A stretch of DNA of 60,931 nt from an uncultured Pelagibacteraceae bacterium (GTDB lineage Bacteria > Pseudomonadota > Alphaproteobacteria > Pelagibacterales > Pelagibacteraceae), in NCBI GenBank assembly GCA_902515985.1, contig CABXWY010000007.1, forward strand, positions 1-60,931. The letters run 5' to 3'. Made by a program: the position numbers and the translations under genes. Shown here one piece after another: positions 1-9,360 of this stretch (positions are counted from its first letter, which is position 1; every line of letters starts with the position of its first letter). The notes beneath the pieces were generated by a model. The model searched no databases. It was not told where the DNA came from and was given only the letters and a program-made list of their open reading frames with translations.

Positions 1-988
1 TACTTTTTTGTTTATGAAGTTTTTTATGATTAAAGCATCTGACGCTAGTATTAAACTCATCTACAAATTCCAGTTCTGGAGAATTTATTTTACATTTATC
101 CTCTGCAAATTGGCACCTTACATAAAAACTGCATCCTTGTTTAATTGTTCCAGGCTGCGGCTGACTGCCAGACATCGAGTCAGGCAAACCCGAAAGGGTT
201 AACTTTGGTATAGATTTTAATAATCCATAAGTATACGGATGGATAGGATTTTTTAGAATATTTCTCACTGGACCATCTAAAACTATTTCACCCGAATACA
301 TTACAATTACTCTATCGCTAACTTGTGCAATCGCACCTAGGTCATGACTAACATAAACCATCGAAGTGCCAGTATCTTTTGCAATAAAATTAAGTAACTC
401 TAGTACATGTGCTTGGGTTGTAACATCTAAACCAGTAGTAGGTTCGTCTAATAGTAATAAATCTGGATTACCTGCTAAAGCCATTGCTACAGCTACTCTT
501 TGTTGTTGACCGCCTGAAAGTTCATGTGGGTATCTTTTGGCAATTGCTTCTGGAGAAGGTAGCCTTACTTTGTTTAGTAATTCAGAAATTTTATTATCTC
601 TATTTTCTTTTTTAAGATTGGTGTGTAATTTTAAAGCCTCATCTATCTGATACCCAATTTTTAAATTTGGTGTCAATGACTGTCCAGCATTTTGGGGTAT
701 CATTGCAATTTTTCTTCCACGAATACCCTCTAGTTCTCTGTTTTTCATTTTTAAAATATTATTTGATTGATACAAACATTCGCCTGAAATTGTGTACAAT
801 CCATGCTTAACATATCCCATCATTGCTAAAGCAAGAGTACTTTTACCTGATCCAGATTCTCCTACGATGCCAACTGTTTCTCCTTTTTTAATTTTTGTAT
901 TAATGTTTTTTAAAATTGAAATTTGTTGACCTTTTTTACTCGTAAAACCAATTGATAAATTTTTAATTTCTTGAACTACCTGTTGCAT
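1..988 (-). CDS. Peptide/nickel-type ABC transporter ATP-binding protein (DppD/OppD-like), 3' end cut by window edge
   Basis: Read directly on the minus strand from ATG at 988-986, open for 329 codons to the left edge. It has a Walker A motif GESGSGKST near residue 35, the signature LSGGQQQRV, Walker B LLLLDEP and an H-loop SHD. Near the C-terminus is the oligopeptide-transporter cysteine segment (GCSFYVRCQFAEDKC) seen in DppD/OppD-class ATPases that accompany family-5 binding proteins. It lies 1 nt after the permease at 990-1880 and is evidently the third gene of a binding protein-permease-permease-ATPase operon. About 330 residues is the normal single-ATPase length, but fusion to a second ATPase beyond the edge cannot be excluded. 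Confidence 0.9.
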   Translation of the reverse strand, partial: MQQVVQEIKNLSIGFTSKKGQQISILKNINTKIKKGETVGIVGESGSGKSTLALAMMGYVKHGLYTISGECLYQSNNILKMKNRELEGIRGRKIAMIPQNAGQSLTPNLKIGYQIDEALKLHTNLKKENRDNKISELLNKVRLPSPEAIAKRYPHELSGGQQQRVAVAMALAGNPDLLLLDEPTTGLDVTTQAHVLELLNFIAKDTGTSMVYVSHDLGAIAQVSDRVIVMYSGEIVLDGPVRNILKNPIHPYTYGLLKSIPKLTLSGLPDSMSGSQPQPGTIKQGCSFYVRCQFAEDKCKINSPELEFVDEFNTSVRCFNHKKLHKQKS

Positions 989-989
989 T

Positions 990-1880
990 TTAAACTGGGG
1001 CTTTTGTTGATCTATCAATGCCTAAAGCTTTTGCAAAAGCATCTGCTGTTAAATTAATACCAATTATAAGTGAACTTAATCCAAATATTGGAGCAAGAAC
1101 TGACCAATATGCAAACGACATTAATCCTCTTGCATTAGATATCATTAAACCCCAATCAGGAGTTGGAGGACTCACACCAAAACCTAAAAAAGATAATGAA
1201 CTAAAACCTAACAACATCCATGACCATCTCATTGCACCCTCAACCATAATAGCATCTCTCACATTAGGCAGTATTTCATTCCAAATTATAGAAAAGTTAC
1301 TGTGACCTCTAGCTCTTGCAGAAACTATAAAATCTTTAGCGATTACATCATGTGTTGCCGCTCTTGCAACTCTTACAATTCCCTTTCCATAAAAGAATCC
1401 TAGAGCAGGAATTAAAACTATTATGGATGTGCCAAGTAAAGACACTATTAAAAGCATAGCAAGTATCCACGGAATAGATAAAAACGCATCAATTATTCTC
1501 ATAACAACATCATCAATTTTTCCTCCAACTAAACCACAAAAAATACCAACTGCGCCTCCCCACAACAGGGCAATTAAAGAACCAAAAAAAGTAACTGTCA
1601 AAGCTGTACGTCCTCCTAGTATGGTTCTTGTAAAAACATCCCTACCTAAGCTATCTGTTCCAAACCAGTATTCCGAAGATGGTGGTTGTAACATTAAAGA
1701 TGGATCTATAGCTTTATAATCATGAGGTACATACAAAGGGCTTGTTATTGCAAGCGTTACATGAAAAATTAAAATTATTAAGCCAATTAAACCTGATGGT
1801 CTTGATACCATGGTTAAAATAACTTCTAATACTTTTGAAATAGTATTTTTTGGCTTTTCTTCTTTAATAATTGAGTTCAT
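990..1880 (-). CDS. Peptide/nickel-type ABC transporter permease (DppC-like)
   Basis: A 296-residue inner-membrane permease of the DppC/OppC class. The N-terminal segment has a first TM helix, the GTDSLGRDVFTRTILGGR motif typical of DppC/OppC, several TM helices, and the EAA-type loop near residues 185-215 (ARARGHSNFSIIWNEILPN) that docks on the ATPase. It starts 4 nt inside the end of the DppB-like gene (translational coupling) and ends 1 nt before the ATPase. Substrate cannot be read from sequence; the family moves di/oligopeptides, nickel, opines or modified sugars. Confidence 0.92.
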   Translation of the reverse strand: MNSIIKEEKPKNTISKVLEVILTMVSRPSGLIGLIILIFHVTLAITSPLYVPHDYKAIDPSLMLQPPSSEYWFGTDSLGRDVFTRTILGGRTALTVTFFGSLIALLWGGAVGIFCGLVGGKIDDVVMRIIDAFLSIPWILAMLLIVSLLGTSIIVLIPALGFFYGKGIVRVARAATHDVIAKDFIVSARARGHSNFSIIWNEILPNVRDAIMVEGAMRWSWMLLGFSSLSFLGFGVSPPTPDWGLMISNARGLMSFAYWSVLAPIFGLSSLIIGINLTADAFAKALGIDRSTKAPV

Positions 1881-2833
1881 TTTTTAATTTGAAGTGATTT
1901 TAATCTAGGATTTAACATTAAAGTTAATAAATCTGCGATCAGGTTAATAACAACATATATAGAAGCTAAAATAATTGCTAAAGCTTGCACAACTGGTAAA
2001 TCTCTATTTGAAATAGACTCGATTACTAGTCGACCTAAGCCAGGATAATTAAATACTACTTCTGTAACAACTACTCCACCTAATAACCATGCAATTGTTA
2101 AGGCAACTACATTAATTGCTGGCAATAATGCATTTGGTAATACATGTTTAAATACCATTTTCCAATAAGGTACACCTTTGAGTATTGCCATTTGAACATA
2201 GTCTGATGACATAACTTGTATAACGCTTGATCTTACCATTCTGGCCATATGAGCAGTCATAATCATTGAAATTGCAATTACAGGTAAAATTATATTTGGC
2301 AACAATTCCGATATTGAAGCACCTGTTGGCACTATAACTATTCCTGGCAACCATTCTAGCCAAATAGCAACGATTAATATTAATAATGTTGCGCTAATAA
2401 ATTCAGGAATTGTCATTGAGAAAATTGTAAAAGTCGAAATTATTATATCTGGTAATTTATCTCTCCATAATGCTGTGATAATACCCAACAATAAAGCAAT
2501 TGGAATTCCTATCAAAATTGAAGCTGACGCCAAAACTAATGAATTTTTTACTCTTGGGCCTAACACATCATTTATTTTCATTTCCCCACTCAATGAATAA
2601 CCAAAATCACCTTGGATTACACCTACTGCCCAATTAACATATCTTTCATAAGCTGGGATATCCAATCCTAATCTTTTATAACATGCCTCAAGAGCAGCAC
2701 CATAGGCCTCTCGTTCAAGATAAGTTGTGCACGCATCACCTGGTAAAACCTCAACACCAACAAAAGTAATTAATGAGACAATAAATAAAGTTATCAATCC
2801 AAGAAGAATTCTTTTTAAAACTAAAATTAACAT
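1877..2833 (-). CDS. Peptide/nickel-type ABC transporter permease (DppB-like)
   Basis: A 318-residue DppB/OppB-class permease. It has an N-terminal TM helix (KRILLGLITLFIVSLITFVG), a family-typical periplasmic loop, six TM segments, and the EAA loop (AILKGVPYWKMVFKHVLPNA) around residue 220. The C-terminal part carries the VTEVVFNYPGLGRLV motif typical of DppB. It pairs with the DppC-like product to form the transmembrane channel. It follows the binding-protein gene after a 94-nt gap that contains a strong stem-loop. Confidence 0.92.
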   Translation of the reverse strand: MLILVLKRILLGLITLFIVSLITFVGVEVLPGDACTTYLEREAYGAALEACYKRLGLDIPAYERYVNWAVGVIQGDFGYSLSGEMKINDVLGPRVKNSLVLASASILIGIPIALLLGIITALWRDKLPDIIISTFTIFSMTIPEFISATLLILIVAIWLEWLPGIVIVPTGASISELLPNIILPVIAISMIMTAHMARMVRSSVIQVMSSDYVQMAILKGVPYWKMVFKHVLPNALLPAINVVALTIAWLLGGVVVTEVVFNYPGLGRLVIESISNRDLPVVQALAIILASIYVVINLIADLLTLMLNPRLKSLQIKK

Positions 2834-2885
2834 AATAATGATTATAAATATTTAATTTAAATATATTTATAATAAATGAATTAGA

Positions 2886-2915
2886 TTTTACAGGCCTAAT
2901 TAAAGGCCTGTAAAA
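2886..2915 (-). terminator. Perfect 12-bp stem-loop between binding-protein and permease genes
   Basis: TTTTACAGGCCT (2886-2897) and AGGCCTGTAAAA (2904-2915) are exact reverse complements separated by a 6-nt loop. In the minus-strand transcript the hairpin follows the binding-protein stop codon by 12 nt, with only a weak U-run after it. It is most likely an mRNA-stabilising or attenuating element that keeps binding-protein message in excess over permease message, as known for other ABC operons. The mechanism is inferred; the palindrome is seen. Confidence 0.7.
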
Positions 2916-2927
2916 AAATTTTTTGTA

Positions 2928-4415
2928 TTAGTCTACTTTTAGCTTATGCCAACGCACAGAAAAAACTTCTACATCATCTAAATTTTTAACTCTAGATGAA
3001 GTTATAACAAGTTTAGATACGTGATAAGGAATCATTGTACCAGACTCTTCCCATAAAGTTTTTTGAGCATTTTGGTAAGCTTTTTTTCTTTTACCGAAGT
3101 TCAATTCACCTCTTGCATCAGATAAATTTTTATCGAATGCACTATTTTTGAAAAATGACTCATTCCATTTTGCTCCACTATGATAAGCTTCGTGAAGTAT
3201 ACTATCTGCCGGTCTTTCATTCCAACGAGTCATTGCTACCGCTTTCTTCATCCAAGTTTCTTTCCAGTAACTTTTTGAAGGTGTCATTTTAACTTCAGCT
3301 TTAATCCCTGCTTTAGCTAATTGTTGTTGTAATACTTCACCGATTGTAGGCCAAGTAGGTTCTTTTGTTGATACATGTATTACCATATCAAAACCATCAG
3401 CATATCCAGCTTCTTTAAGAAGCTTTTTAGCTTTCTTAATATCTTGAGGACATTTCATTTTTAGACGATATTGATCTGATGGTGCAACAGGTGTATCGCA
3501 AGATACAGTAGCTGCTCCTCCCATAACTAAATCAACAAGCTCTTGTCTATCAACTGCCAATCTAACTGCTTTTCTTACTTTTGGATTGTCGAATGGAGCT
3601 GTGTCTGTTCTCATAACCATACCTCTCCAATTCCCAGTTGGTACTACAGAAACGTTAAATTTTTTATTACCGTCAAAAATTTTTTTCTGACTAAATGGAA
3701 CATATCTATTCATATCAATCTGACCAGTAAGAAGTGCTTGAACTCTTGCTTCCCCATCAGGTATAGCAATTACATGCACTTCACCTACGCCAGGTGCGCC
3801 TTCCCAATAATCCGGATTTGCTTTAAGTACAGTTGTTCCTTCTGGATCAAATGTGTCTACTTTAAATGGTCCAGTACCCATACCAGTTTTACCAATGGTA
3901 TCACCAGAGCCTGAAGGTATCATTCTTAATCTGTAATCAGTTAATAATAATGGAAAATCCGCGAATGAAGTATTTAATTTCATTTTTACAGTATGTGAAT
4001 CTACTACTTCAATATCAGTAACAGAGCTCATACTTTTCTTAGCCGGAGATCCAATATCTGGATCTTTAACTCGCATTAATGAATATTTAACATCCTCTGC
4101 ATCAAAATCAGAACCATCGTGAAATTTAATTCCTTTACGAAGATTGAAAGTCCATTCAGTTGCTTCAGAGTTCGCCGACCATTTTGTTGCTAATGATGCA
4201 GAAACTTTTCCTTTTAAATCTTTTCTTACTAAACGATTTTGTGTCATTATAACCACTTGGAATAAACGACCTTTAGTAATTGCATCAAGGTTTGTATCTT
4301 TTCCAAAGCCTAGATCATGCGATAATTTAAAAACTCCGCTAGATGCATTTGCTAATGAAAAAGACAACATTAAAGATATCAATGAAAATGATATCACTTT
4401 GTATATTTGTTTCAT
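2928..4415 (-). CDS. Family-5 extracellular solute-binding protein (DppA-like)
   Basis: A 495-residue periplasmic binding protein: a Sec signal peptide ending near residue 25 (SLANAS), then SBP_bac_5 hallmarks. These include the N-terminal WSANSEATEWTFNLRKGIKFHDGS segment of the family, DVKYSLMRV, the GTGPFK motif and KANPDYWEG, with a C-terminal lobe ending in SVRWHKLKVD. It captures the ligand for the permeases and ATPase downstream. A good Shine-Dalgarno (GAGGGG, plus-strand complement at 4423-4428) precedes the ATG, consistent with high expression. Ligand is unknown; dipeptides, short oligopeptides or a small modified compound are all possible. Confidence 0.92.
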   Translation of the reverse strand: MKQIYKVISFSLISLMLSFSLANASSGVFKLSHDLGFGKDTNLDAITKGRLFQVVIMTQNRLVRKDLKGKVSASLATKWSANSEATEWTFNLRKGIKFHDGSDFDAEDVKYSLMRVKDPDIGSPAKKSMSSVTDIEVVDSHTVKMKLNTSFADFPLLLTDYRLRMIPSGSGDTIGKTGMGTGPFKVDTFDPEGTTVLKANPDYWEGAPGVGEVHVIAIPDGEARVQALLTGQIDMNRYVPFSQKKIFDGNKKFNVSVVPTGNWRGMVMRTDTAPFDNPKVRKAVRLAVDRQELVDLVMGGAATVSCDTPVAPSDQYRLKMKCPQDIKKAKKLLKEAGYADGFDMVIHVSTKEPTWPTIGEVLQQQLAKAGIKAEVKMTPSKSYWKETWMKKAVAMTRWNERPADSILHEAYHSGAKWNESFFKNSAFDKNLSDARGELNFGKRKKAYQNAQKTLWEESGTMIPYHVSKLVITSSRVKNLDDVEVFSVRWHKLKVD

Positions 4416-4531
4416 AAATTAACCCCTCTTTTTAAAATATAAAGTTAACAATTCGTTACTTCGAGATCAATAAAGAAAACTTTATTGTTTTATTGACATT
4501 TGTTGTTTAATAATCATCTAAAGTAAATAAA
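4416..4531. promoter_or_regulatory. Divergent promoter region with 8-bp inverted repeat
   Basis: This 116-bp gap separates the minus-strand importer operon from the plus-strand methyltransferase cluster. It contains CAATAAAG (4468-4475) and CTTTATTG (4480-4487), a perfect inverted repeat with a 4-nt centre. A consensus-like TTGACA lies at 4493-4498, followed 18 nt later by TCTAAA (4517-4522), only 9 nt before the ATG at 4532. If that is the promoter, the plus-strand mRNA would be nearly leaderless. Promoter boxes are inferred by eye only; the palindrome is seen. Confidence 0.4.
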
Positions 4532-5749
4532 ATGCATGATACGCTAAAAAAAGTCAGATTTTCTATTAAACCAACAAAATTGAATGGTGGTAATGAGGTT
4601 GAGCTAGCAAGAACTCTTCCAATTCACCCTCTCACATATCAAGAACTGCCTTATGACCCAGAATATTCACATTATGCAGGGAGACTAACTTTAGAAAAAC
4701 TCTCAAATGCTACTCCTGAGGAAATGTATTGGAAAACAAGAAAGGAAATTATTTTAAGACATACTGGAGAATATCCATATGAGATATCTGGTCCAGATTC
4801 ATTAAATTTTTTAGAAAGAATTTTTCCAAGAAACATTTCAAGAGTAAAAGTTGGAAGATGTTCTTACCAATTTGCATGTTACCATGATGGTGGGATGATC
4901 ACCGACGGAATTCTTTTACGATTAGAAGATCAAAAATATTGGTTTGCACAAGCTGATGGAGATCTTTTTTCATGGTACAAAGCAAACTCTGAAGGTTATG
5001 AGGTGAAAATATCTGATCCAAATGTATGGATTAGTCAAATTCAAGGTCCTAAATCTATGGAACTTTTGTCAAAATTAATAAAAGAGGATACAGTAAAAAC
5101 ATGGAATTATTTTGATTGTAAGGAAGTTACAATTTTAAATGAAAAAGTTATTATTAGTAGAACTGGATTTACCAACGAACTAGGCTGGGAAATATATTTT
5201 AGACCTGAAAATAATTCTGAAAAAATTGGAGATTTAATTCTTTCTGAGGGACAAAAAATGGGAATGATTTTAACAGCTACACCATCCTTTAGAGGTAGAA
5301 GAATAGAGGCAGGCCTTCTTTCAGCTGGACAAGATTTTAATAAAAATACAAATCCTTTCTCAGTTGGTCTCGGAAAATTTGTGGATTTAGATAAAAAGGA
5401 TTTTATTGGAAAAAACGCTCTATCAAACGTTGAGAAAAAATGCAGAACATGGGGGCTGAGAGTTAAGGAAAGTGTAGCGTTAAAAGGTGAAAATATTTTT
5501 ATTGAAAATAAATTGATCGGAAAAGTTACATCAAGTACCTGGTCACCTTTTCAGGTTTGTGGTGTAGCAATAATACATTTAAACAATGATAATATTGGTC
5601 CAGGATCTGTAATAGATGTTAAGTGTTTAGATGGGAATCTATATAAAGGTGAGATTTGCAAATTACCAATGTACGATGAGAAAAACGAAATAGTTCGTGG
5701 GTTGTCGAAAAATATACCTAATAAACCAAAACCGTGGGTAGGAATTTAG
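4532..5749 (+). CDS. GcvT-fold aminomethyltransferase-family protein
   Basis: A 405-residue member of the GcvT/DmdA family of tetrahydrofolate-dependent methyl-transfer enzymes. Seen: the DGGMITDGILLRL segment matching the family motif around the conserved Asp, QIQGPKSMELLSKL, SRTGFTNELGWEIYF, and the C-terminal barrel domain with GKVTSSTWSP. Known for the family: a methyl or aminomethyl group moves from an amine or sulfonium substrate to THF. The N-terminal 70 residues are longer than in GcvT itself. It heads the plus-strand cluster and is only distantly similar to the DmdA-like protein at 9701, so a different methylated substrate is likely. Not GcvT proper: no gcvH or gcvP is nearby. Confidence 0.8.
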   Translation: MHDTLKKVRFSIKPTKLNGGNEVELARTLPIHPLTYQELPYDPEYSHYAGRLTLEKLSNATPEEMYWKTRKEIILRHTGEYPYEISGPDSLNFLERIFPRNISRVKVGRCSYQFACYHDGGMITDGILLRLEDQKYWFAQADGDLFSWYKANSEGYEVKISDPNVWISQIQGPKSMELLSKLIKEDTVKTWNYFDCKEVTILNEKVIISRTGFTNELGWEIYFRPENNSEKIGDLILSEGQKMGMILTATPSFRGRRIEAGLLSAGQDFNKNTNPFSVGLGKFVDLDKKDFIGKNALSNVEKKCRTWGLRVKESVALKGENIFIENKLIGKVTSSTWSPFQVCGVAIIHLNNDNIGPGSVIDVKCLDGNLYKGEICKLPMYDEKNEIVRGLSKNIPNKPKPWVGI

Positions 5750-5767
5750 ACAAATTAAATTTCTTAA

Positions 5768-6463
5768 ATGAAAAGAGTTGAAAAAAAAATTATATCTATT
5801 GGAGGTGGTGGGTTTACTCATCAGTCTGATAAAATTTTAGATGAGTTTGTAATTAATCAAAAAATAAAAAGAAATATTAAATTCGGCTTTTTACCGACAG
5901 CAAGTAAAGATAACCCTAATAAAATTAAATCATTTTATAAAGAATTAAAAAAATATGATTTAGAACTATCTCATTTTGAACTTTGTTCAGAGGTAGAGGG
6001 TTTTTCTGATTGGATTAAGGATAAGGATATAGTTTATGTTGGAGGGGGAGATACCTATTTTATGCTTAACTTATGGCAAAGACATAAATTATATAAAAAT
6101 TTCAAAGATGCTTATAACGCGGGTATCATTTTATCAGGTGTAAGTGCTGGCGCTGTGTGTTGGTTTGAATGGATATTAACCGACTCTTTAGGAAGCGGAT
6201 ACAAGCCTCTAAAAGGAATGAACTTTATCTCAGGAAGCTGCACACCTCACGCATCTAAAAAAAATCGATTAACTGAATTTGAGTTGAACATCAAAAATAA
6301 AAAAATACCTTCTGGAATTGCTATAGATGATGAAGCTGCAGTGCTTTTTATTAACGGTAAACCAAACTCAGTATGTTCATCCAAAAAAAATAGATCTGCG
6401 TATTTTATCAATAAAAATAATAGAATTCTCTTAAATGATCATATAAAAAAAACTTATGAATAA
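5768..6463 (+). CDS. Peptidase S51 (PepE/cyanophycinase-like) family protein
   Basis: A 231-residue cytoplasmic protein of the peptidase E family. Seen: IGGGGFT at the N-terminus, FLPTASKD, YVGGGDTYFML, the nucleophile elbow GVSAGAVCWF with its serine, and a conserved-type SCTPHAS segment with a possible catalytic His. Family members are aspartyl dipeptidases or cyanophycinases. Its 3' end overlaps the next gene by 8 nt, so it belongs to the same transcription unit. Its role in the cluster is unclear; it might release an amino acid from an Asp-linked or acylated precursor (inference). Confidence 0.75.
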   Translation: MKRVEKKIISIGGGGFTHQSDKILDEFVINQKIKRNIKFGFLPTASKDNPNKIKSFYKELKKYDLELSHFELCSEVEGFSDWIKDKDIVYVGGGDTYFMLNLWQRHKLYKNFKDAYNAGIILSGVSAGAVCWFEWILTDSLGSGYKPLKGMNFISGSCTPHASKKNRLTEFELNIKNKKIPSGIAIDDEAAVLFINGKPNSVCSSKKNRSAYFINKNNRILLNDHIKKTYE

Positions 6464-7613
6464 TACTTTAACAAGCAAAAAAATTCATAGTGTAGAAGAA
6501 GCTCGAAATCTAGCAAAAAAAAGAATGCCCAGGATGATGTTTGATTTTGTTGATGGCGCTTCAGGAGATGAAAAATTATGTGAAAATAATAGTAAAGCTC
6601 TAGATCAAATTAGACTACAACCAAGAGTGCTTAGAAATATTGAAAAAAGAAAGATTAAAAAAAATTTTTTAGGCACTGAATACGACCAGCCATTTGGTTT
6701 TGCTCCGATGGGAATGTGTAATTTAACATGGCCAGGAGCAGATAAAATGTTAGCTGCTGAGTGTAAAGCAAACAATATACCCATGTGTGTTTCTATGGCG
6801 TCGTCAACATCTTTAGAAAAAATGTATGATCTTTCACAAGGAAATTGTTGGTTGCAATTATATAATTTTCAAGATGAAGAATTCTTAATGGAGCTTTTAG
6901 ATAGAGCTCATGAAAAGGGGTATAAAGTTGCAATTCTAACTGTTGATGTACCAATACAATTTAGAAGAGCTAAAGATAATAAGAATGGATTTGCTGTTCC
7001 ATTTAATCTAGGCCCCAAACAATTTTTTGATTTTGCAATACATCCTCTTTGGTCAATAAGTACATTGATGTATGGAATACCTAAACCAATGAATTATCAC
7101 ACATCTAAGAAAGGAAACAAATTTGTTAGAAGTGAAAGCAGAGGATCTACAGATTGGAATACTCTTAAAAGAGTAAGAGAAAAATGGAAAGGAAAATTAA
7201 TAATAAAAGGTGTGATGTCACCAGAGGATGCTACGAAAATCAAAGACGAAGGAGTTGATGCAATACAAGTATCTAATCATGGAGGGAGACAATTAGATAG
7301 TGCAACTACTTCTATAGAGGCGCTTCCTTTAATTAGAAATGCTTTAGGTAAAGACTTTCCAATAATATTTGATAGTGGAATAAGAGGGGGCAGTGACATT
7401 GTTAGAGCATTAGGATTGGGAGCTGATTTTACTATGGTCGGAAGACCTTTGATGTATGGAATAGGTGCTGACGGTGCTAAAGGACTTAGAAGAATAGTTG
7501 ATATTATTAAAGAGGAACTTAGTACAACCTTGGGATTAGTAGGTTTAAATGATATAAAAGACATATCTTCGGATATAATTGCAGAAAGATTTATTAGAGA
7601 GTTTAAGTATTAA
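6456..7613 (+). CDS. FMN-dependent alpha-hydroxy-acid dehydrogenase (lactate/glycolate oxidase family)
   Basis: A 385-residue TIM-barrel flavoprotein of the LldD/glycolate oxidase/mandelate dehydrogenase family. Seen: the N-terminal MPRMMFDFVDGASGDE, the PFGFAPMGM strand, WLQLYNF, LTVDVP, the catalytic HGGRQLD segment with its His-Arg pair, and the phosphate-binding DSGIRGGSDIVRALGLGADFTMVGRP. The family oxidises an L-2-hydroxyacid to the 2-oxoacid. Adjacent to a ThDP-dependent 2-oxoacid/acyl lyase, it could supply or consume that enzyme's substrate. The exact hydroxyacid (lactate, glycolate, other) cannot be told. Confidence 0.88.
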   Translation: MNNTLTSKKIHSVEEARNLAKKRMPRMMFDFVDGASGDEKLCENNSKALDQIRLQPRVLRNIEKRKIKKNFLGTEYDQPFGFAPMGMCNLTWPGADKMLAAECKANNIPMCVSMASSTSLEKMYDLSQGNCWLQLYNFQDEEFLMELLDRAHEKGYKVAILTVDVPIQFRRAKDNKNGFAVPFNLGPKQFFDFAIHPLWSISTLMYGIPKPMNYHTSKKGNKFVRSESRGSTDWNTLKRVREKWKGKLIIKGVMSPEDATKIKDEGVDAIQVSNHGGRQLDSATTSIEALPLIRNALGKDFPIIFDSGIRGGSDIVRALGLGADFTMVGRPLMYGIGADGAKGLRRIVDIIKEELSTTLGLVGLNDIKDISSDIIAERFIREFKY

Positions 7614-7614
7614 A

Positions 7615-9357
7615 ATGTCAGATAAAAAAATAAGAGGTGGATCCTTAATTGCTAGAGCTTTAAGAGACAAGGGTATCGAAAATGTTTTTACACTTTCAGG
7701 AGGTTTCTGTAATCCTGCATTAGAAGGATTAATGGAGTGTCAAATCGATGTTATTAATTGTCCTCATGAACAAATAGCAGGACACATTGCAGATGGGCAT
7801 ACAAGAATAACCAGAAAGCCTGCTGTATGTTTAGTTGGTCCAGAAGGATTTGCCAATGCAGTTCCATCAATGATGGAGGCATGGGGGGAAAGATCTCCAG
7901 TAATATTCATTACTGGATCAAGCAGTTTAAGAAGACAAGGGTCAGGTGGATTTAAAGAGATTGACGATGTTAAAATTGCTGAACCATTAACAAAATATAG
8001 CGCTAGTATTACTGATGGAAATAGAATTCGTGAATTTGTAGATAAAGCATATTTAATAGCCACGAATGGTTACCCAGGAGCAGTTCATTTAAGTATACCT
8101 GTAGATATTATGTTTTCTTCATTTCATGAAAATGCAGGATTGGATGAAAGACCTTTTTCACAATCAAAGAAATTAAAAAATATTGCTTGGCCAGATCCAA
8201 ATCAAATGAGTGAAGTATTGAAATTAGCCTCAAATGCAAAAAAACCTATGCTCATTGGTGGTCATGGAGTTTGGTGGTCCGGTTCTGAAAAAAAATTAGA
8301 GGCTGCAGGTCAAAATTTAAATATACCAATTTTTAATGTTCCATATCATCAAAAACTTTTAGGAGAAGAGGCAAAATCTTATATGGGACTTGCAGATATA
8401 CATCAGTATCCACCTTCAAAATTTGCATTCGATAATTCTGATTTAATTTTGATGGTTGGGACAAGACTTGACAACCAAATGAATTTTGGAAATCCCCCAC
8501 TATTTCCAAAATCTACAAAACTTATTTGTATAAATGGATCTCACGAGGAAATTGAATTAAATAGAGCAGCAGATATTAATATGTTGTGTGACCCTGGTGT
8601 ATTTCTAGATACTTTAAATAAATTAAAAGTCAGCAATAAATGGAACTTGGATAAAAAGTGGATTGAACAAAATTTATTAGAAAAGAAGAAATGGATTGAT
8701 AAATCTTTAAAAGATCTTGAGAAAGAAACTGCTGAAGCAAAAAAAAATGGAGGGAAGATCCACCCGTTACAATTAGCATTAGATGTGCAAGAAGTGATGA
8801 AAGATAATGACTGGTTAGTAATTGACGGTGGAAATACTCATTTTTGGTCTGAAATAGCAATTAATATTGCGGGTCATAAAGGAAAAAAACTTGGAGGTAT
8901 ATTACATCCTGGAACATTTAGTATGTTGGGAGTGGGCGTTCCATTTGCACTATCAGCAAAGAATCTTAATCCTAAATCAAATGTAGTTTTAATTAGTGGT
9001 GATGGAGCTTTTCTATCAGGAGGCTTATCAATTGAGGCAGCTTTTCAAGAAAATAAACCTATAGTAGTTGTAATAGATAACAACGGTGGATTAGATTGTA
9101 TTTCTCAGCAACAAGAAAGGTTATTTGAAAATGGCAAACACTTTGCAACAGATTTCAGAGATATTCCTTTTCATAAAATTTTTGAAGGATTTGGAGGCCA
9201 TGGAGAACTTGTTGTTAAAAGAGAAGAATTAGAACCTGCACTCAAAAGAGCTTTGAAGAGTGGAAAAACTGCTTGTGTAAATGTAAAAGCTAAAGGGGTT
9301 ATTAGCCCGATAGTAGCTGCCGTAAGTAATAAAAGAGACAAGGCATCAATTGAATAA
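7615..9357 (+). CDS. Thiamine-diphosphate-dependent enzyme of the acetolactate synthase/oxalyl-CoA decarboxylase family
   Basis: A 580-residue three-domain ThDP enzyme. I chose the ATG at 7615, 1 nt after the preceding stop; an upstream TTG at 7579 would add 12 residues inside that gene. Seen: the N-terminal Pyr domain with the cofactor-activating glutamate in the PHEQ motif near residue 50, a central domain (MLIGGHGVWWSG), and a C-terminal PP domain with the GDG...N Mg-ThDP motif (SGDGAFLSGG then DNNGG). The family includes acetolactate synthase, glyoxylate carboligase, oxalyl-CoA decarboxylase and 2-hydroxyacyl-CoA lyase. Context (hydroxyacid dehydrogenase, thiolase) fits a C-C lyase or ligase, but the specific reaction is not determined. 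Confidence 0.85.
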   Translation: MSDKKIRGGSLIARALRDKGIENVFTLSGGFCNPALEGLMECQIDVINCPHEQIAGHIADGHTRITRKPAVCLVGPEGFANAVPSMMEAWGERSPVIFITGSSSLRRQGSGGFKEIDDVKIAEPLTKYSASITDGNRIREFVDKAYLIATNGYPGAVHLSIPVDIMFSSFHENAGLDERPFSQSKKLKNIAWPDPNQMSEVLKLASNAKKPMLIGGHGVWWSGSEKKLEAAGQNLNIPIFNVPYHQKLLGEEAKSYMGLADIHQYPPSKFAFDNSDLILMVGTRLDNQMNFGNPPLFPKSTKLICINGSHEEIELNRAADINMLCDPGVFLDTLNKLKVSNKWNLDKKWIEQNLLEKKKWIDKSLKDLEKETAEAKKNGGKIHPLQLALDVQEVMKDNDWLVIDGGNTHFWSEIAINIAGHKGKKLGGILHPGTFSMLGVGVPFALSAKNLNPKSNVVLISGDGAFLSGGLSIEAAFQENKPIVVVIDNNGGLDCISQQQERLFENGKHFATDFRDIPFHKIFEGFGGHGELVVKREELEPALKRALKSGKTACVNVKAKGVISPIVAAVSNKRDKASIE

Positions 9358-9360
9358 CTA

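Noticed and set aside
8..202. Plus-strand open frame of 64 codons at the left edge
   Set aside because: It is antisense to the well-supported DppD-like ATPase and has no family-like features.
6456..9357. Foreign island signature (base composition shift) for the catabolic cluster
   Set aside because: AT-content and codon style look the same as flanking genes, and no integrase, tRNA or direct repeats were seen.
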